Assembly: GCF_010211745.1 (NCBI RefSeq)
Contig: NZ_PDWQ01000002.1
Coordinates: forward strand, 186,001 to 250,000
Length of the DNA stretch: 64,000 nt
Direction: 5' to 3'
From: Pseudoxanthomonas kalamensis DSM 18571
GTDB taxonomy: Bacteria > Pseudomonadota > Gammaproteobacteria > Xanthomonadales > Xanthomonadaceae
Shown here: piece by piece, positions 23,777 through 34,134 of the stretch
Position numbering within the stretch: the stretch's first letter is position 1
Layout: each line of letters begins with the position of its first letter
Program-made: the position numbers and the translations under genes
Notes under the pieces: model-generated
What the model was told of the DNA's origin: nothing
Seen by the model: the letters and a program-made list of their open reading frames with translations, nothing else
Database searches by the model: none

Positions 23777-25183
23777 ATGCCGTCGGCAGCGGTTCCCCAC
23801 GCCTCCCGCCCGCTGCTGTGGCTGGTGGCGGCGAGCGTCTTCATGCAGATGCTCGATTCCAGCATCGTCAATACGGCACTGCCGTCGATGGCGAACAGCC
23901 TGGGCGAGAGTCCGCTGCAGATGCAGTCGGTGGTGATGATCTATGCGCTGGCCAATGCGGTGTTCATTCCCGCCTCGGGCTGGCTGGCCGATCGCTTCGG
24001 CACCCGCCACGTCTACCTGATCGCGGTGCTGCTGTTCGCCGCCGGTTCGCTCGCCTGCGCCCTCTCGCAAAGCTTGGCCCAACTGGTCGCCTCGCGCGCA
24101 CTACAGGGGCTGGGGGGCGCCCTGCTGCTGCCGGTCGGGCGGCTGGCCATCCTGCGCACGGTGTCGCGCGAGGAGTTCCTGCCGGCGATGAGCTTTGTCG
24201 CCATCCCCGCCCTGGTCGGCCCGCTGGTCGGCCCGACCCTGGGCGGCTGGCTGACCGAAATTGCCTCATGGCACTGGATTTTCCTGATCAATCTGCCGAT
24301 CGGCGTTCTTGCCATTCCGGTGGCGCTGCGGGTCATGCCCAACCATCGCGGCAGGGAACGGACCCGTTTCGACGCCGTGGGCTATCTGCTGCTGGCCATT
24401 GGCATGGTGCTGCTGACCCTGGCGCTGGACGGCCTGTCCGGCCTGGGCACGGCGCATGCGCTGGTGTTGCTGATGGCGGTGTTCGGCCTGGCCGCAATGG
24501 CCGGTTACTGGCTGCACGCCGGCGCGGTGGCGCACCCGCTGTTCCCGCTGCAGATGTTCCGCCTGCCCAGCTTCCGGATCGGCATTCTGGGCAACCTGTT
24601 CTCGCGCGTGGGCAGCGGCAGTGTCCCCTACCTGATCCCGCTGCTGCTGCAGGTGGGCATGGGCCTGTCACCGATGCAGGCCGGGACGATGATGGTGCCG
24701 GTGGCGCTGGCCGGCATGGCCTCCAAACGCGCCGCGGTGATGCTGGTCGGACGCTTCGGCTACCGACGAGTGCTGATGGTCAATACGGTGCTGGTGGGCC
24801 TGATGATCGCCGCCTTCGTGCTGGTCGGAGCACAGCAGCCGCTCTGGCTGCGGATCGTGCAGTTCGCGCTGTTCGGTGCGGTCAATTCGCTGCAGTTCAC
24901 CGCCATGAACACCGTCACCCTGCGCGATCTGGATACCGAATACGCCAGCGCCGGCAACAGCCTGCTGTCGATGGTAATGATGCTGGCCACCAGCTTCGGC
25001 GTGGCCGCCGCCGGCAGCCTGCTGGCGGCTTTCGACCAATACCTGGGAGCGCATGGTGCGCAACTGCCGCTGCAGGCCACCTTCATCTGCATGGGCACGA
25101 TGACGCTGGCATCGACCCTGGTGTTCTGGCAGTTGCCGGACCAGCGCCCCCCTGCCCGCACGGTCGAGCCGGTCGCCGAATAG
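23777..25183 (+). CDS. MFS multidrug transporter of the DHA2 (MdtD/EmrB-like) type
   Basis: This is a 468-residue inner-membrane drug:proton antiporter with about 14 predicted helices. Motif A appears as GWLADRFGTRHVYL, the LDSSIVNTALPSM motif of DHA2 pumps is in helix 1, and motif C-like ALVGPLVGPTLGGWL is in helix 5. The general layout matches MdtD. It begins 7 bp after hemE, which suggests the same transcript. The substrate is unknown. Confidence 0.88.
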   Translation: MPSAAVPHASRPLLWLVAASVFMQMLDSSIVNTALPSMANSLGESPLQMQSVVMIYALANAVFIPASGWLADRFGTRHVYLIAVLLFAAGSLACALSQSLAQLVASRALQGLGGALLLPVGRLAILRTVSREEFLPAMSFVAIPALVGPLVGPTLGGWLTEIASWHWIFLINLPIGVLAIPVALRVMPNHRGRERTRFDAVGYLLLAIGMVLLTLALDGLSGLGTAHALVLLMAVFGLAAMAGYWLHAGAVAHPLFPLQMFRLPSFRIGILGNLFSRVGSGSVPYLIPLLLQVGMGLSPMQAGTMMVPVALAGMASKRAAVMLVGRFGYRRVLMVNTVLVGLMIAAFVLVGAQQPLWLRIVQFALFGAVNSLQFTAMNTVTLRDLDTEYASAGNSLLSMVMMLATSFGVAAAGSLLAAFDQYLGAHGAQLPLQATFICMGTMTLASTLVFWQLPDQRPPARTVEPVAE

Positions 25184-25205
25184 GTAAATGCCGCGTCCGC
25201 CGCGA

Positions 25206-28200
25206 TCAGTCGTGGCGGTTGCCAAGCATCGTGCCGATCGCCGCGGCCAGCATCTCGCCGGTCACCGGCTTGCGCAGGAAACCGTCGAAGCCGGCCGCGC
25301 GCGCCGCCGGTTCGGCATCGGCGTCGGCACGTGCGGTCACTGCCAGCAGCGGCAGATCCAGCCCCTGCGCCCGCAGTTGGCGGGCCAGCGCCAACCCGTC
25401 GAGGCCCGGCAGATCCAGATCCAGCAGGGCGATGTCGAAGCTATCGGTCGCGGTTTCGGTCAGTGCCGCCAATCCATGCGCCACGTGCTGCACCCGGTGT
25501 CCGCGCGCGGTCAGCAGCCCGGTGATGACCTCGGCCACGGTCGGATCGTCTTCCACCAGCAGAATGCGCAGGCTGGCGCTGGCCTTCAGCAACGGGCGCT
25601 CCATCGGCTGACGGCCGGAACTCGCCGCCTCCGGCAACGGCAGCTCGACGATGAACCGGGTGCCGTTGCCCGGTGCGCTGTCCACCGTGATCTGTCCGCC
25701 CATCGCCACCGACAACTCCTGGCAGATTGCCAGCCCCAGCCCGCTGCCGCCGTAACGGGTCGCGGTCTGCGCGCCCTCGGCCTGCTCGAAGCGCCGGAAC
25801 AGCCGTTGCTGCTGCTCGGCGTTGATGCCCGGGCCGGTATCGCTGACCACGAAACGCACGCCTTCCCCGGCCAGGGCTTCGACCCGCAGTTCGACGCTGC
25901 CGCGCTCGGTGAACTTGATCGCGTTGTTGAGCAGGTTCAGCAGGATCTGTCTTACCCGCATCGAGTCGCCGCGCAGCGCCAGTGGCGCGCGCGCGTCGAT
26001 CTGGCTGGAGAACGCCAGTCCGCGTTTGGCCGCCATCGGTGCGGTCAGCGACGCCACTTCGGACACCAGTTCACGTAGACCGAAATCCTGCTGGTCCAGC
26101 TCGAGCTTGCCGGCTTCGATACGGGCCAGGTCCAACGCGTCGTTGACCAGTCGCAACAGGTGCGCACCAGCATTGCGGATCGCTTCGGCGTAACCGCGCT
26201 GGCGCGGGTCCAGCCGGGTACCGAGCAGCAGCTCGCTCATCCCCAGCACGCCGGTCATCGGCGTGCGCACCTCGTGGCCAAGGGTGGCCAGGAAGCGGGT
26301 CTTTGCCTGCGAAGCCTGTTCGGCGACCTCGCGCTTGTGCAGCGCCAGCTGCCACTCGCTGCGATCGCGCACGCGCCGGCGGTATCCGGCCGCCAGCAAC
26401 AGCACCGTCAACACCCCCAGTACGGCGAACAGCAGGATGCCCCAGCGACTGCGCCACCATGGCGGAGCGACGCCGAAATCGACGAACTGGCTGGCCGACC
26501 ACAGGTTGTCTTCCGAGCGGCCCTGCACTTCGATCCGGTACTTGCCGGGCGGAAGTTGCGACAGCGTGCGTTCGCCGTTGCGGCCGACCTGCACCCAGTT
26601 GTCGTCGAACCCCGGCAGGCGGTAGCGGTACACATGGCTGGACACGTTGGTGTAGCTCAGCAGGCGTGCGGTCACTTGCAGGTCGCGGTCGTCGTGCGCC
26701 ATCTCGAAATAGGCACCGGGTTCAACCCGGCGTTCGCCGTCGTGCGTACGCACGATGATCGAATCGACCGCCAGCCGCGGCGGTTCGGTTTCCGGCCGTA
26801 CCGCGATGGGGTCGAAGATCGCCACGCCATGCGCGGCAGCCACGACGATGCGGCCATCGCCCTTGCGTTGCACCGGCCAGCCCAGGATCTCCTGCCCCGG
26901 CAGGCCGTCGTGGATGTCGTAGATGCGCGTCTGCTTCCTGGCCGGGTCGATCCGGATCAGGCCGCGCTTGCTCGACAGCCAGATCACCCCGCGCCGATCC
27001 ACGGTCATGCCGTCGAAGATCACCTGCGGCAGGTCCTGCGCCCGGTCCAGGTGTTCGATGCGGCGATAGCGGCCCTGTTCGAAGCGATAGGCCGTCAGCG
27101 CGCCCATCGTGCCGATCCACAGCGTGCCGTCCTCGTCGGAGGCGAAGGTGCCGACCCGCGCCGTGTCGTCGATGCCCGGCGGCCGGACGAAAGCGCCTTG
27201 CGCGTCGTCCCAGGCCAGCACGCCATTGCCGGCCAGCCATGCCCGTCCATCCGGCCCGATCTTCAGGAACGAGGGATCGAAGCCCGCCTCCAGCGCCCGA
27301 CCGCCGTCCAGAAGCGCATCCACCACCACCGCACCGCCGGGATCGCGGGCCTGGACGCCGACATTGCGCACCAGTTGCCAGATCCGTCCCTGCGCATCCT
27401 GTCCGATCGCGGTCACATCCCCCGCCAGCGCAGCGTCGCTCGCATCCTCCGATCCCCACCGCCGCACCCGGCCGCTGTCCGGATCGTAGCGCGCCACCCC
27501 GCCCAGATACCCCATCCACACGCCGCCATCGGCGGCTTCCATCACGCAATTGAGCGGGCGGTCGCCGGCCGCATCCTCCAGCACGTGCCGGACCTGTCCG
27601 CTTTCGGGGTCCAGTTCGTCGAGAATGCCGGTGCTGCCGACCATCCACATGTTGCCGCTGCGCGAAGGCGCGATGGAATAGACCTGCGTGTTGCCCAGCG
27701 AGGCGGGGTCGCGCTCGTTCTTGGTCAGCACCGAGAACTGGCGCCAGTTGGACGGCAGGTACCACAGGCCGGCGTCGGAACTGGCGAACCACAATCCGCC
27801 CTCGCGGTCTTCCAGTGCCCGGCTCCATTGCGGGTAGACGTCGCCGCGGGTCAGGTCGCTGTACAGCGGAACCCGGTGGATCGGCACGTCGGGCTCGGCG
27901 CGCTGCATGCCTTCGAAGGCGTCCAGCCAGTAGGCGCCGCTGCGGTCGTGCAGCAGCAGGCCATACAGCGTCATCCGTCCGCGCACGCCCCAGGGATCCA
28001 GCGAACTGCTGCCATCGGCACGGTAATGACTCATGCCCAGCACCGTGTTGATCCAGACGCCGCCCTCGCCGTCATCCGAGAGCCCGGTGGCATAGGGCGT
28101 GACCATCGCCTCGGCCGGCACTCGCTCGAAATCGTCCCCGGTCCAGCGCGCCACGCCGCCGTCGGTCGCCACCCACAACGTGCCGTCGCCGGCGATGATC

Positions 28201-28745
28201 AGGTCGGTGATGGCAGTTCCCGGCACACTGCGCTCGTTTCCCGGCTCCGGCATGAAGCGTTCGACGGTGTCGTCCGTGCGGATCCGGTACAACCCGCTCG
28301 AACCGGTGCCGAACCAGACCTCGCCGTCCGGCGTCGCGGTCACGCTCCAGACGATGTTGCTGCCGATCACCGGATAGGCTGCGCTGTCGTAGTAGCGGAA
28401 CTCGCGCCGGCGCGCATCCAGTATCGCCAGACCGGCGCCGTGGGTACCGACCAGCACCCGGTTGTCCGCATCCACGTGCACCGCCAGCACGATGTTGTCG
28501 CGCAGGCCCTCGCCTATCCGCCAGACCCGGAAATTCACCCCGTCGTACCGCGCCAGGCCATCCATGGTCGCCAACCAGATATAGCCGTCGGCATCCTCGG
28601 CAATGTCGTTGACCGAGTTCGACGGCATGTCGTTGGCTACCGTGATCTGGCGCAAGCGCGGAGTCTCCGGCAACCCCGCGGCAGCCTTCCCGGCCAGCAG
28701 CAGCGCCAGCAGCATCACTGCGCATCCCATTCCCCGAGCCGTCAT
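25206..28745 (-). CDS. Hybrid sensor histidine kinase with a beta-propeller sensor
   Basis: This is a 1179-residue one-piece two-component system. A signal peptide (to about residue 24) precedes a large periplasmic region of two-component propeller repeats (about 30-700, many GxxWxGT-like blades) and a Y_Y_Y domain (about 690-760). A transmembrane helix at 767-787 is followed by the HisKA domain with phosphoacceptor His824 ([12 protein letters not shown]), an HATPase domain ([23 protein letters not shown]) and a receiver domain with Asp1109 (ALLDLDLPG). No DNA-binding domain is fused, so the output needs a further partner. Such propeller sensors often detect oligosaccharides. The ATG at 28745 was chosen for the signal peptide. 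Confidence 0.92.
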   Translation of the reverse strand: MTARGMGCAVMLLALLLAGKAAAGLPETPRLRQITVANDMPSNSVNDIAEDADGYIWLATMDGLARYDGVNFRVWRIGEGLRDNIVLAVHVDADNRVLVGTHGAGLAILDARRREFRYYDSAAYPVIGSNIVWSVTATPDGEVWFGTGSSGLYRIRTDDTVERFMPEPGNERSVPGTAITDLIIAGDGTLWVATDGGVARWTGDDFERVPAEAMVTPYATGLSDDGEGGVWINTVLGMSHYRADGSSSLDPWGVRGRMTLYGLLLHDRSGAYWLDAFEGMQRAEPDVPIHRVPLYSDLTRGDVYPQWSRALEDREGGLWFASSDAGLWYLPSNWRQFSVLTKNERDPASLGNTQVYSIAPSRSGNMWMVGSTGILDELDPESGQVRHVLEDAAGDRPLNCVMEAADGGVWMGYLGGVARYDPDSGRVRRWGSEDASDAALAGDVTAIGQDAQGRIWQLVRNVGVQARDPGGAVVVDALLDGGRALEAGFDPSFLKIGPDGRAWLAGNGVLAWDDAQGAFVRPPGIDDTARVGTFASDEDGTLWIGTMGALTAYRFEQGRYRRIEHLDRAQDLPQVIFDGMTVDRRGVIWLSSKRGLIRIDPARKQTRIYDIHDGLPGQEILGWPVQRKGDGRIVVAAAHGVAIFDPIAVRPETEPPRLAVDSIIVRTHDGERRVEPGAYFEMAHDDRDLQVTARLLSYTNVSSHVYRYRLPGFDDNWVQVGRNGERTLSQLPPGKYRIEVQGRSEDNLWSASQFVDFGVAPPWWRSRWGILLFAVLGVLTVLLLAAGYRRRVRDRSEWQLALHKREVAEQASQAKTRFLATLGHEVRTPMTGVLGMSELLLGTRLDPRQRGYAEAIRNAGAHLLRLVNDALDLARIEAGKLELDQQDFGLRELVSEVASLTAPMAAKRGLAFSSQIDARAPLALRGDSMRVRQILLNLLNNAIKFTERGSVELRVEALAGEGVRFVVSDTGPGINAEQQQRLFRRFEQAEGAQTATRYGGSGLGLAICQELSVAMGGQITVDSAPGNGTRFIVELPLPEAASSGRQPMERPLLKASASLRILLVEDDPTVAEVITGLLTARGHRVQHVAHGLAALTETATDSFDIALLDLDLPGLDGLALARQLRAQGLDLPLLAVTARADADAEPAARAAGFDGFLRKPVTGEMLAAAIGTMLGNRHD

Positions 28746-28842
28746 GGCCTGTTTCCGTCCTCGTCGAGTCGCCCGCGCGGTTCCGCCGCATCCTCGCAAC
28801 GGATCGTTGTGCATGCAAGCGCGCTCCTGCGGCACGGGCGGC

Positions 28843-28848
28843 TAGAAT
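28843..28848 (+). promoter_or_regulatory. -10 box of the YceI operon, leaderless arrangement
   Basis: TAGAAT lies exactly 7 nt before the ATG at 28856. No ribosome binding site, no clear -35. Confidence 0.5.
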
Positions 28849-28855
28849 CCCGGTC

Positions 28856-29524
28856 ATGCCCGTCCCCATCGCCCTCGCCCGCTGGCTGCTGCTGTCCTTC
28901 GGATTCGCGTCCATCGCCGCACACGCCGAGCCCGTGCGCTATGCACTGGACCCGGTGCATACGCGGGTGATGTTTGCGGTGCAGCATGCCGGCTTCTCGC
29001 ATGCGCTGGGCACGATCTCCGGTAGCCGCGGCGAGCTGTGGTTCGACCCCGACGACTGGAGCACGGCGCGGGTGGTGGTCGAAGTGCCGTTGCAGCGCGC
29101 CGACCTTGGCGACGCCGACTGGAACCACGCGGTGCTGGCGCGCAACCTGCTGGATGCGGAAGGCTTTCCGGTCGCCCGCTTCGTCTCGACCCGGATCGAG
29201 CCGGTCGACGCATCGACCGCCAACGTGCACGGTGAGCTGACCCTGCGCGGCGCCACTCGCGAGGCCACCCTGACCGTGACCCTCAACGCGCTCAAGCGCC
29301 ATCCGCTGCCGCCGTTCCGGCGCACCGCCGGCTTTTCCGCCACCGCCACGCTCCTGCGCAGCGACTACGGCATCGATGCCTGGAAGTCGGTGATCGGCGA
29401 TGAAGTCGAGCTGCGCATCGAGGCCGAAGCGGTACGCGATCGCAATGGCGACGATGCAGAGCAAACGCCTGCGACCGAGACTTCTGCGCCAACAGCTTCC
29501 CCCGAACCGGAACCGACGCCATGA
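28856..29524 (+). CDS. YceI-family periplasmic protein
   Basis: This is a 222-residue exported protein. The signal peptide (to HAEP, about residue 23) is followed by a YceI lipocalin-like barrel: YALDPVHTRVMFAVQHAGFSHALGT is the family start and FSATATLLRSDYGIDAWKSVIGDEVEL its end. The last 25 residues are a Glu/Pro/Thr-rich tail unusual for the family. Family members bind isoprenoid chains such as polyprenol or ubiquinone. It overlaps the cytochrome b561 gene by ATGA and is one of two YceI genes around it. Confidence 0.92.
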   Translation: MPVPIALARWLLLSFGFASIAAHAEPVRYALDPVHTRVMFAVQHAGFSHALGTISGSRGELWFDPDDWSTARVVVEVPLQRADLGDADWNHAVLARNLLDAEGFPVARFVSTRIEPVDASTANVHGELTLRGATREATLTVTLNALKRHPLPPFRRTAGFSATATLLRSDYGIDAWKSVIGDEVELRIEAEAVRDRNGDDAEQTPATETSAPTASPEPEPTP

Positions 29525-30111
29525 CCTTGAAGAACACCGACACGCAATGGGGAATGGTCAGCCAGGCCTTCCACTGGCTGATCGTGGTGCTGATCCTCGG
29601 CCTGGGCATCGTCGGCCTGACCATGGGCGAGCTGCCGCGCACGCCGAAATACTTCTGGGTCTATACCGCGCACAAGTCGATGGGCATCACCGTGCTGGCG
29701 CTGATGCTGCTGCGGCTGGGCTGGCGACTGTACGCCGGCGCGCCACGGCCGGTGCCCGGCACGCCCGGCTGGCAGCACGCCATCGCCACCATCACCCACT
29801 GGCTGCTGTACGCGCTGGCGCTGGCGATCCCGCTGTCGGGCTGGCTGTACGACTCGGCCAGCGGGCTGCGCCCGTTCCGCTATTTCGGCCTGTTCGAAAT
29901 GCCCAAGCTGGTCGCGCCCAGCGAATCGCTGCAGGACGCCGCCCACCAGGCGCACGAACTGCTGTTCTGGGTGCTGATCGCGCTGGTCGCGCTGCACGCC
30001 GGCGCCGCGTTCTATCACCACCTGTTCCAGCGCGACGACACGCTGGCCCGCATGCTGCCGCGCCGACGCCGGCAGACTCCCCCCAGCCCGGAGCCCGATC
30101 ATGTCGCATAA
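29521..30111 (+). CDS. Cytochrome b561 family membrane protein
   Basis: This is a 196-residue inner-membrane dihaem cytochrome with four predicted helices. QAFHWLIVVLIL, AHKSMGITVLALMLLRLGWR, HAIATITHWLLYALALAIPLSGWLYDSA and HELLFWVLIALVALHAGAAFYHHLF carry the conserved haem-ligand His residues. It probably moves electrons between the quinone pool and the periplasm. Both ends overlap YceI genes (4 bp and 11 bp), so the three form one operon; the partnership of cytochrome b561 with YceI is frequent. Confidence 0.94.
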   Translation: MTLKNTDTQWGMVSQAFHWLIVVLILGLGIVGLTMGELPRTPKYFWVYTAHKSMGITVLALMLLRLGWRLYAGAPRPVPGTPGWQHAIATITHWLLYALALAIPLSGWLYDSASGLRPFRYFGLFEMPKLVAPSESLQDAAHQAHELLFWVLIALVALHAGAAFYHHLFQRDDTLARMLPRRRRQTPPSPEPDHVA

Positions 30112-30667
30112 GCTGCTTCCGCCCGCCCTGACCGCCGCCGCCCTGGTGGCGATGATGGCCTCCGCGCCGGCACGCGCCGCCGACTACCTGCAGGCGCCTG
30201 GCTCGACCCTGGTATTCGCCACCCAGTACGACGGCGAAATCTTCACCGGCCGCTTCGGCGGTTTCAAGACCCGCCTCAGTTTCGACCCGGCCCGGCTGGA
30301 GGCCGCCAGCCTAGAGGTCGTTATCGACCTGGCCGGCACCGATACCGGCAACGACGATCGCGATTCGACCCTGGTCGGCAGCGCCTTCTTCGACGTCGGC
30401 AAGTACGCCCAGGCCCGTTACAGCGCACGCACGTTTCGCGACCTCGGCGATGGCCGCTATGCCGCCGACGGCACCCTGAGCCTGCACGGGGTCAGCAAGC
30501 CGGTGACGCTGACCTTCACCTGGACCCCCGGCGAACGCCCGGTGCTGGCCGGCAGGGCGCGGGTCAGGCGGCTGGATTTCGGCATCGGCAGCGGCGACTG
30601 GGCCGACACCGCGCTGATCCCCGACGAGGTGGCAATCAGCACCAAGGTCGTGCTGCAGCCGAGGTAG
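30101..30667 (+). CDS. YceI-family periplasmic protein (second copy)
   Basis: This is a 188-residue exported protein with a signal peptide (to ARAA, about residue 26) and a complete YceI barrel (QAPGSTLVFATQYDGEIFTGRFGGFKTRLSFDP, then LSLHGVSKPVTLTFTW and GSGDWADTALIPDEV). It is clearly diverged from the copy two genes upstream, so it is a paralogue rather than a recent duplicate. Its start lies 11 bp inside the cytochrome b561 gene. Confidence 0.92.
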   Translation: MSHKLLPPALTAAALVAMMASAPARAADYLQAPGSTLVFATQYDGEIFTGRFGGFKTRLSFDPARLEAASLEVVIDLAGTDTGNDDRDSTLVGSAFFDVGKYAQARYSARTFRDLGDGRYAADGTLSLHGVSKPVTLTFTWTPGERPVLAGRARVRRLDFGIGSGDWADTALIPDEVAISTKVVLQPR

Positions 30668-30679
30668 GACCAAACCGTC

Positions 30680-30916
30680 CTAGCCGCTCCCCTGGCCCAG
30701 AAACCGTCGCACCTGCCCGATACCGAACGGCCAGTCCAGTTCGGCGCCGCCCTGCGGGTCGCGCAGCACCGGCACCCTCATGCCGTAACGCGCCTCCAGC
30801 GCCTCGTCGTCGTCGATGAACACGCTGTCGAAATCCGGCACCCGCGCCTGCGCCAGCACCTCCAGTGCCTGGTCGCACAGATGGCAGTCGTCTCTCTGGT
30901 ACAGGATCAGCGGCAC
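30680..30916 (-). CDS. Glutaredoxin-family thiol protein
   Basis: This is a 78-residue thioredoxin-fold protein with a redox motif CHLC (11-14) in [19 protein letters not shown] and the cis-proline VPVLRD. It resembles the glutaredoxin-like DUF836 group of small proteins. Convergent with the second YceI gene; divergent from sdaA. Confidence 0.87.
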   Translation of the reverse strand: MPLILYQRDDCHLCDQALEVLAQARVPDFDSVFIDDDEALEARYGMRVPVLRDPQGGAELDWPFGIGQVRRFLGQGSG

Positions 30917-30974
30917 GGCGGCATCCGACGGAAAGCTGTTGCGACGCGCAAGATGTCCGCGCCGGGAGCGGCCT

Positions 30975-30980
30975 TAGAAT
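30975..30980 (+). promoter_or_regulatory. -10 box of sdaA, leaderless arrangement
   Basis: TAGAAT lies exactly 7 nt before the ATG at 30988; no ribosome binding site is present. Confidence 0.5.
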
Positions 30981-30987
30981 ACGCCAC

Positions 30988-32370
30988 ATGGCCGTCAGCA
31001 CCTTCGACCTCTACAAGATCGGCATCGGGCCGAGCTCCTCGCATACCGTCGGCCCGATGCGCGCGGCCGCGCGCTTCGTCGATCGCCTGCTGGTGCAGCC
31101 AGGACGGCTGGATGACGTGGCGCGCGTACGTGCCGAAGTGTTCGGCTCGCTGGCCCTGACCGGGCGCGGACACGGCACCGACAAGGCTCTGCTGATGGGG
31201 CTGGAAGGGCACTATCCCAATGCCATCAACCCCGACATCATCCCGGCCGCACTGGAACGCATCCGCGGCGAGAAGCGCTTGCAGCTGCACGGCAGCCACG
31301 CCATTGGCTTCGACGAGAAGCGCGACCTGGCGATGAACAGGCGTCAGAAACTGCCTTACCACACCAACGGCATGCGCTTCACCGCCTACGACGCTGCCGA
31401 TGACGTCGTCGCCACCCGCGACTACTACTCGGTCGGCGGCGGTTTCGTGGTCAACCAGGACGAAGCGGCCGAGGACCGCATCGTGCCCGACGACACCCCG
31501 CTGCCGTATCCGTTCGCCACCGGCGACGAGCTGCTGCAGCGCGCGCAGGCCAGCGGACTGGGCATCGCCGCGCTGATGCTGGAGAACGAGAAGAGCTGGC
31601 GCAGCGAAGAGGAAATATTCGCCGGCCTGCGCGAGATCTGGAACGCGATGCAGGACTGCGTGGCCCGCGGCATCCGCCAGACCGGCACCCTGCCCGGCGG
31701 CCTGCACGTGGCGCGTCGCGCGCCCACGCTACACGCCGAACTGTCCTCGCGCCCGGAAGCGGCCATGCGCGACCCGCTGACCGTACTCGACTGGGTCAAC
31801 CTGTATGCGCTGGCGGTCAACGAGGAAAACGCCGCCGGCGGGCGCGTGGTCACTGCGCCGACCAATGGCGCCGCCGGCATCATCCCGGCAGTGCTGCACT
31901 ACTACGACCGCTTCTGCGCCGGCAGCAGCGAGGCGCGCATCTTCGACTTCCTGCTCACCGCTGCCGCCATCGGCATCCTGTACAAGGAAAACGCCAGCAT
32001 CAGCGGCGCCGAGGTCGGCTGCCAGGGCGAAGTCGGGGTGGCCTGTTCGATGGCCGCCGCCGGACTGACCGCGGCGCTGGGCGGCACGCCCAGCCAGATC
32101 GAGAACGCCGCCGAGATCGGCATGGAGCACAACCTGGGCCTGACCTGCGACCCGATCGGCGGCCTGGTGCAGATTCCCTGCATCGAACGCAACGCGATGG
32201 GCGCGGTGAAGGCGATCAACGCCAGCCGCATGGCCCTGCGCGGCGACGGCAAGCACAAGGTCTCGCTGGACAAGGTCATCAAGACCATGCGCGACACCGG
32301 CCGCGACATGCAGGACAAATACAAGGAAACCAGCCGCGGCGGGCTGGCGGTCAACGTCATCGAGTGCTGA
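30988..32370 (+). CDS. sdaA: L-serine ammonia-lyase (single chain, Fe-S type)
   Basis: This cytosolic [4Fe-4S] enzyme deaminates L-serine to pyruvate and ammonia. The 460 residues carry the beta domain first ([24 protein letters not shown]) and the catalytic alpha domain behind it. Cys353, Cys387 and Cys398 ([18 protein letters not shown]) are the three conserved cluster ligands. NAASIS and the [13 protein letters not shown] segment are family-typical. The ATG at 30988 was chosen over a longer frame beginning inside the glutaredoxin gene. Confidence 0.96.
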   Translation: MAVSTFDLYKIGIGPSSSHTVGPMRAAARFVDRLLVQPGRLDDVARVRAEVFGSLALTGRGHGTDKALLMGLEGHYPNAINPDIIPAALERIRGEKRLQLHGSHAIGFDEKRDLAMNRRQKLPYHTNGMRFTAYDAADDVVATRDYYSVGGGFVVNQDEAAEDRIVPDDTPLPYPFATGDELLQRAQASGLGIAALMLENEKSWRSEEEIFAGLREIWNAMQDCVARGIRQTGTLPGGLHVARRAPTLHAELSSRPEAAMRDPLTVLDWVNLYALAVNEENAAGGRVVTAPTNGAAGIIPAVLHYYDRFCAGSSEARIFDFLLTAAAIGILYKENASISGAEVGCQGEVGVACSMAAAGLTAALGGTPSQIENAAEIGMEHNLGLTCDPIGGLVQIPCIERNAMGAVKAINASRMALRGDGKHKVSLDKVIKTMRDTGRDMQDKYKETSRGGLAVNVIEC

Positions 32371-32387
32371 GTTCCTTCCCTGCAACT

Positions 32388-32425
32388 GCATGGCCATGCT
32401 GCGATGCAGTGTGAAAACGTTTTCA
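32388..32425. promoter_or_regulatory. LacI-family operator and a second palindrome before the sulfatase pair
   Basis: In the 135-bp gap between sdaA and the sulfatases, TGAAAACGTTTTCA (32412-32425) is a perfect 14-bp palindrome with the central CG and A/T arms typical of LacI/GalR-family operators. A second perfect palindrome, GCATGGCCATGC, lies at 32388-32399. No LacI-type regulator is encoded in the window. The site probably controls the sulfatase genes that start at 32506. Confidence 0.6.
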
Positions 32426-32505
32426 TGAGCGGTTAGGGTACGTCGGTCATCGCCCTCCATGCCGTCCTGCGGCGATGTTTCCTGCCATCGACCCAGGAGC
32501 CGCCA

Positions 32506-34059
32506 ATGTCGTCCCGATTCAACCGCCGCAAGGCCATGCAGTTGTTCGGCGCGGGCGCCGCCGGCCTGTCGCTGCCGGGCATCCTCGCCCAGGCCCGTGC
32601 CCGCGGCGCTGATACTCCACCGGCCAAGGCCCGCAAGGGCGCGCCCAACATCCTGTTCATCATGACCGACGATCAGGCCAGGGGCGCCCTGAGCATTTAC
32701 GGCAACCCCATCCTCAAGACGCCGAACATGGATCGCGTCGGCCTGGAGGGCATGCGTTTCGACCAGGCCTTCGTCACCACGTCGGTGTGCGCGCCCAGCC
32801 GCGCCTCCTATCTGACCGGCCTGTATGCGCACAGCCACGGCGTGACCAGCAACGGCGAGGAACCGGGCTGGTACCAGCAGATGGGGTTGGCCCATGACCA
32901 GATCACCTACCCGATGCTGCTGCGCCAGGCCGGCTACCACACCGCCGTGGTCGGCAAGTGGCACATCAAGTCGATGCCGACCGGGTTCGACCACGCCGCG
33001 ATCCTGCGCGGCCAGGGCAGCTATTTCGATCCCGAATTCATCGTCAACGGCGCGCCGGTGCGTTTCCGTGGCCACACCGACGATGTGATCGGCGACCAGG
33101 CTATGACCTATCTGCGGCAACGGCCCAAGGATCAGCCGTTCTGCCTGTGCTACCAGTTCAAGGCGCCGCACGGGCCGTGGGAACCGGACTCGCGCTTTTA
33201 TTCCGCGTTCGAGGACGTCGACATCCCCTTACCGCCGGGCTTCGGAGAGCCGCAACCCGATGGTGCGCCCGTCGCGTTCTCGAAGACCACGCAGGAAATC
33301 GCCAACATGCGCGATTTCTTCCACAAGGCCGAACGGCGACCGCCGCAGGTCGACGAGAGCCTGCCGGAAGACCAGCGCCTTCGCGCCGTCTACCAGGCCT
33401 ACATCCGCAACTACTATCGCGTGCTGCTGGGCGTGGACGAAAACGTCGGCCGCGTGCTCGACTTCCTCGACAAAGAAGGTCTGGCCGAGAACACCATCGT
33501 CGTCTACACCACCGACAATGGGATGTTCATGGGCGAGCACGGCTTCTATGACAAACGGTTGATGCTCGAACCCTCGATCCGCGTTCCGCTGCTGATGCGC
33601 TGGCCGGGGCATATCCAGCCCGGTCGCGTCGACGGGGATCACATGGTCCTCAACATCGACGTGGCACCGACCCTGCTGGAACTGGCCGGGGTCGAACCGC
33701 CGGACTGGATGCAGGGCCGCAGCTGGAAACCGATCGTCGAGGACCGCAAGACCGACTGGCGCGAGGATTTCCTCTACGAATGGTACGAGTACCCGGCCGT
33801 GCATTGCGCGCGCAAGCACCACGGGGTCCGCACCACGCGCTGGAAGCTGATTCACTTCTGGCAGCAGCCGGAAGAGTGGGCGCTGTACGACCTGCAGGAC
33901 GATCCCGGCGAAACCCGCAACCTGGCCGGCGATCCGCAGCATGCCGACACGTTCGCACGGCTGAAGCGGCGCATCGCGGAACTGCGTGCGGAAACCGGCG
34001 ACCACGGTGAGCCAGGGGAAACGCTGCCCGTGCTCGAGCCCGGGAAGTGCCCCGCCTAG
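32506..34059 (+). CDS. Sulfatase, Tat-exported (first of a tandem pair)
   Basis: This is a 517-residue type I sulfatase that hydrolyses sulfate esters, probably of glycans. [21 protein letters not shown] is a twin-arginine export signal. The formylglycine motif C95-A-P-S-R followed by ASYLTG is complete, with [10 protein letters not shown] (metal ligands), VVGKWH and [16 protein letters not shown]. The Cys must be converted to formylglycine by a maturase not seen in the window. AGGAG lies 8 nt before the ATG. It is followed after 75 bp by a paralogue; the two probably act on the same kind of sulfated substrate. Confidence 0.92.
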   Translation: MSSRFNRRKAMQLFGAGAAGLSLPGILAQARARGADTPPAKARKGAPNILFIMTDDQARGALSIYGNPILKTPNMDRVGLEGMRFDQAFVTTSVCAPSRASYLTGLYAHSHGVTSNGEEPGWYQQMGLAHDQITYPMLLRQAGYHTAVVGKWHIKSMPTGFDHAAILRGQGSYFDPEFIVNGAPVRFRGHTDDVIGDQAMTYLRQRPKDQPFCLCYQFKAPHGPWEPDSRFYSAFEDVDIPLPPGFGEPQPDGAPVAFSKTTQEIANMRDFFHKAERRPPQVDESLPEDQRLRAVYQAYIRNYYRVLLGVDENVGRVLDFLDKEGLAENTIVVYTTDNGMFMGEHGFYDKRLMLEPSIRVPLLMRWPGHIQPGRVDGDHMVLNIDVAPTLLELAGVEPPDWMQGRSWKPIVEDRKTDWREDFLYEWYEYPAVHCARKHHGVRTTRWKLIHFWQQPEEWALYDLQDDPGETRNLAGDPQHADTFARLKRRIAELRAETGDHGEPGETLPVLEPGKCPA

Positions 34060-34134
34060 GCACCACGACTGCCTCGCATCCGGAAACCCGCAATTGCCGC
34101 CAGCTTCACCTCAAACGGACAAGGAACCCCGCTC

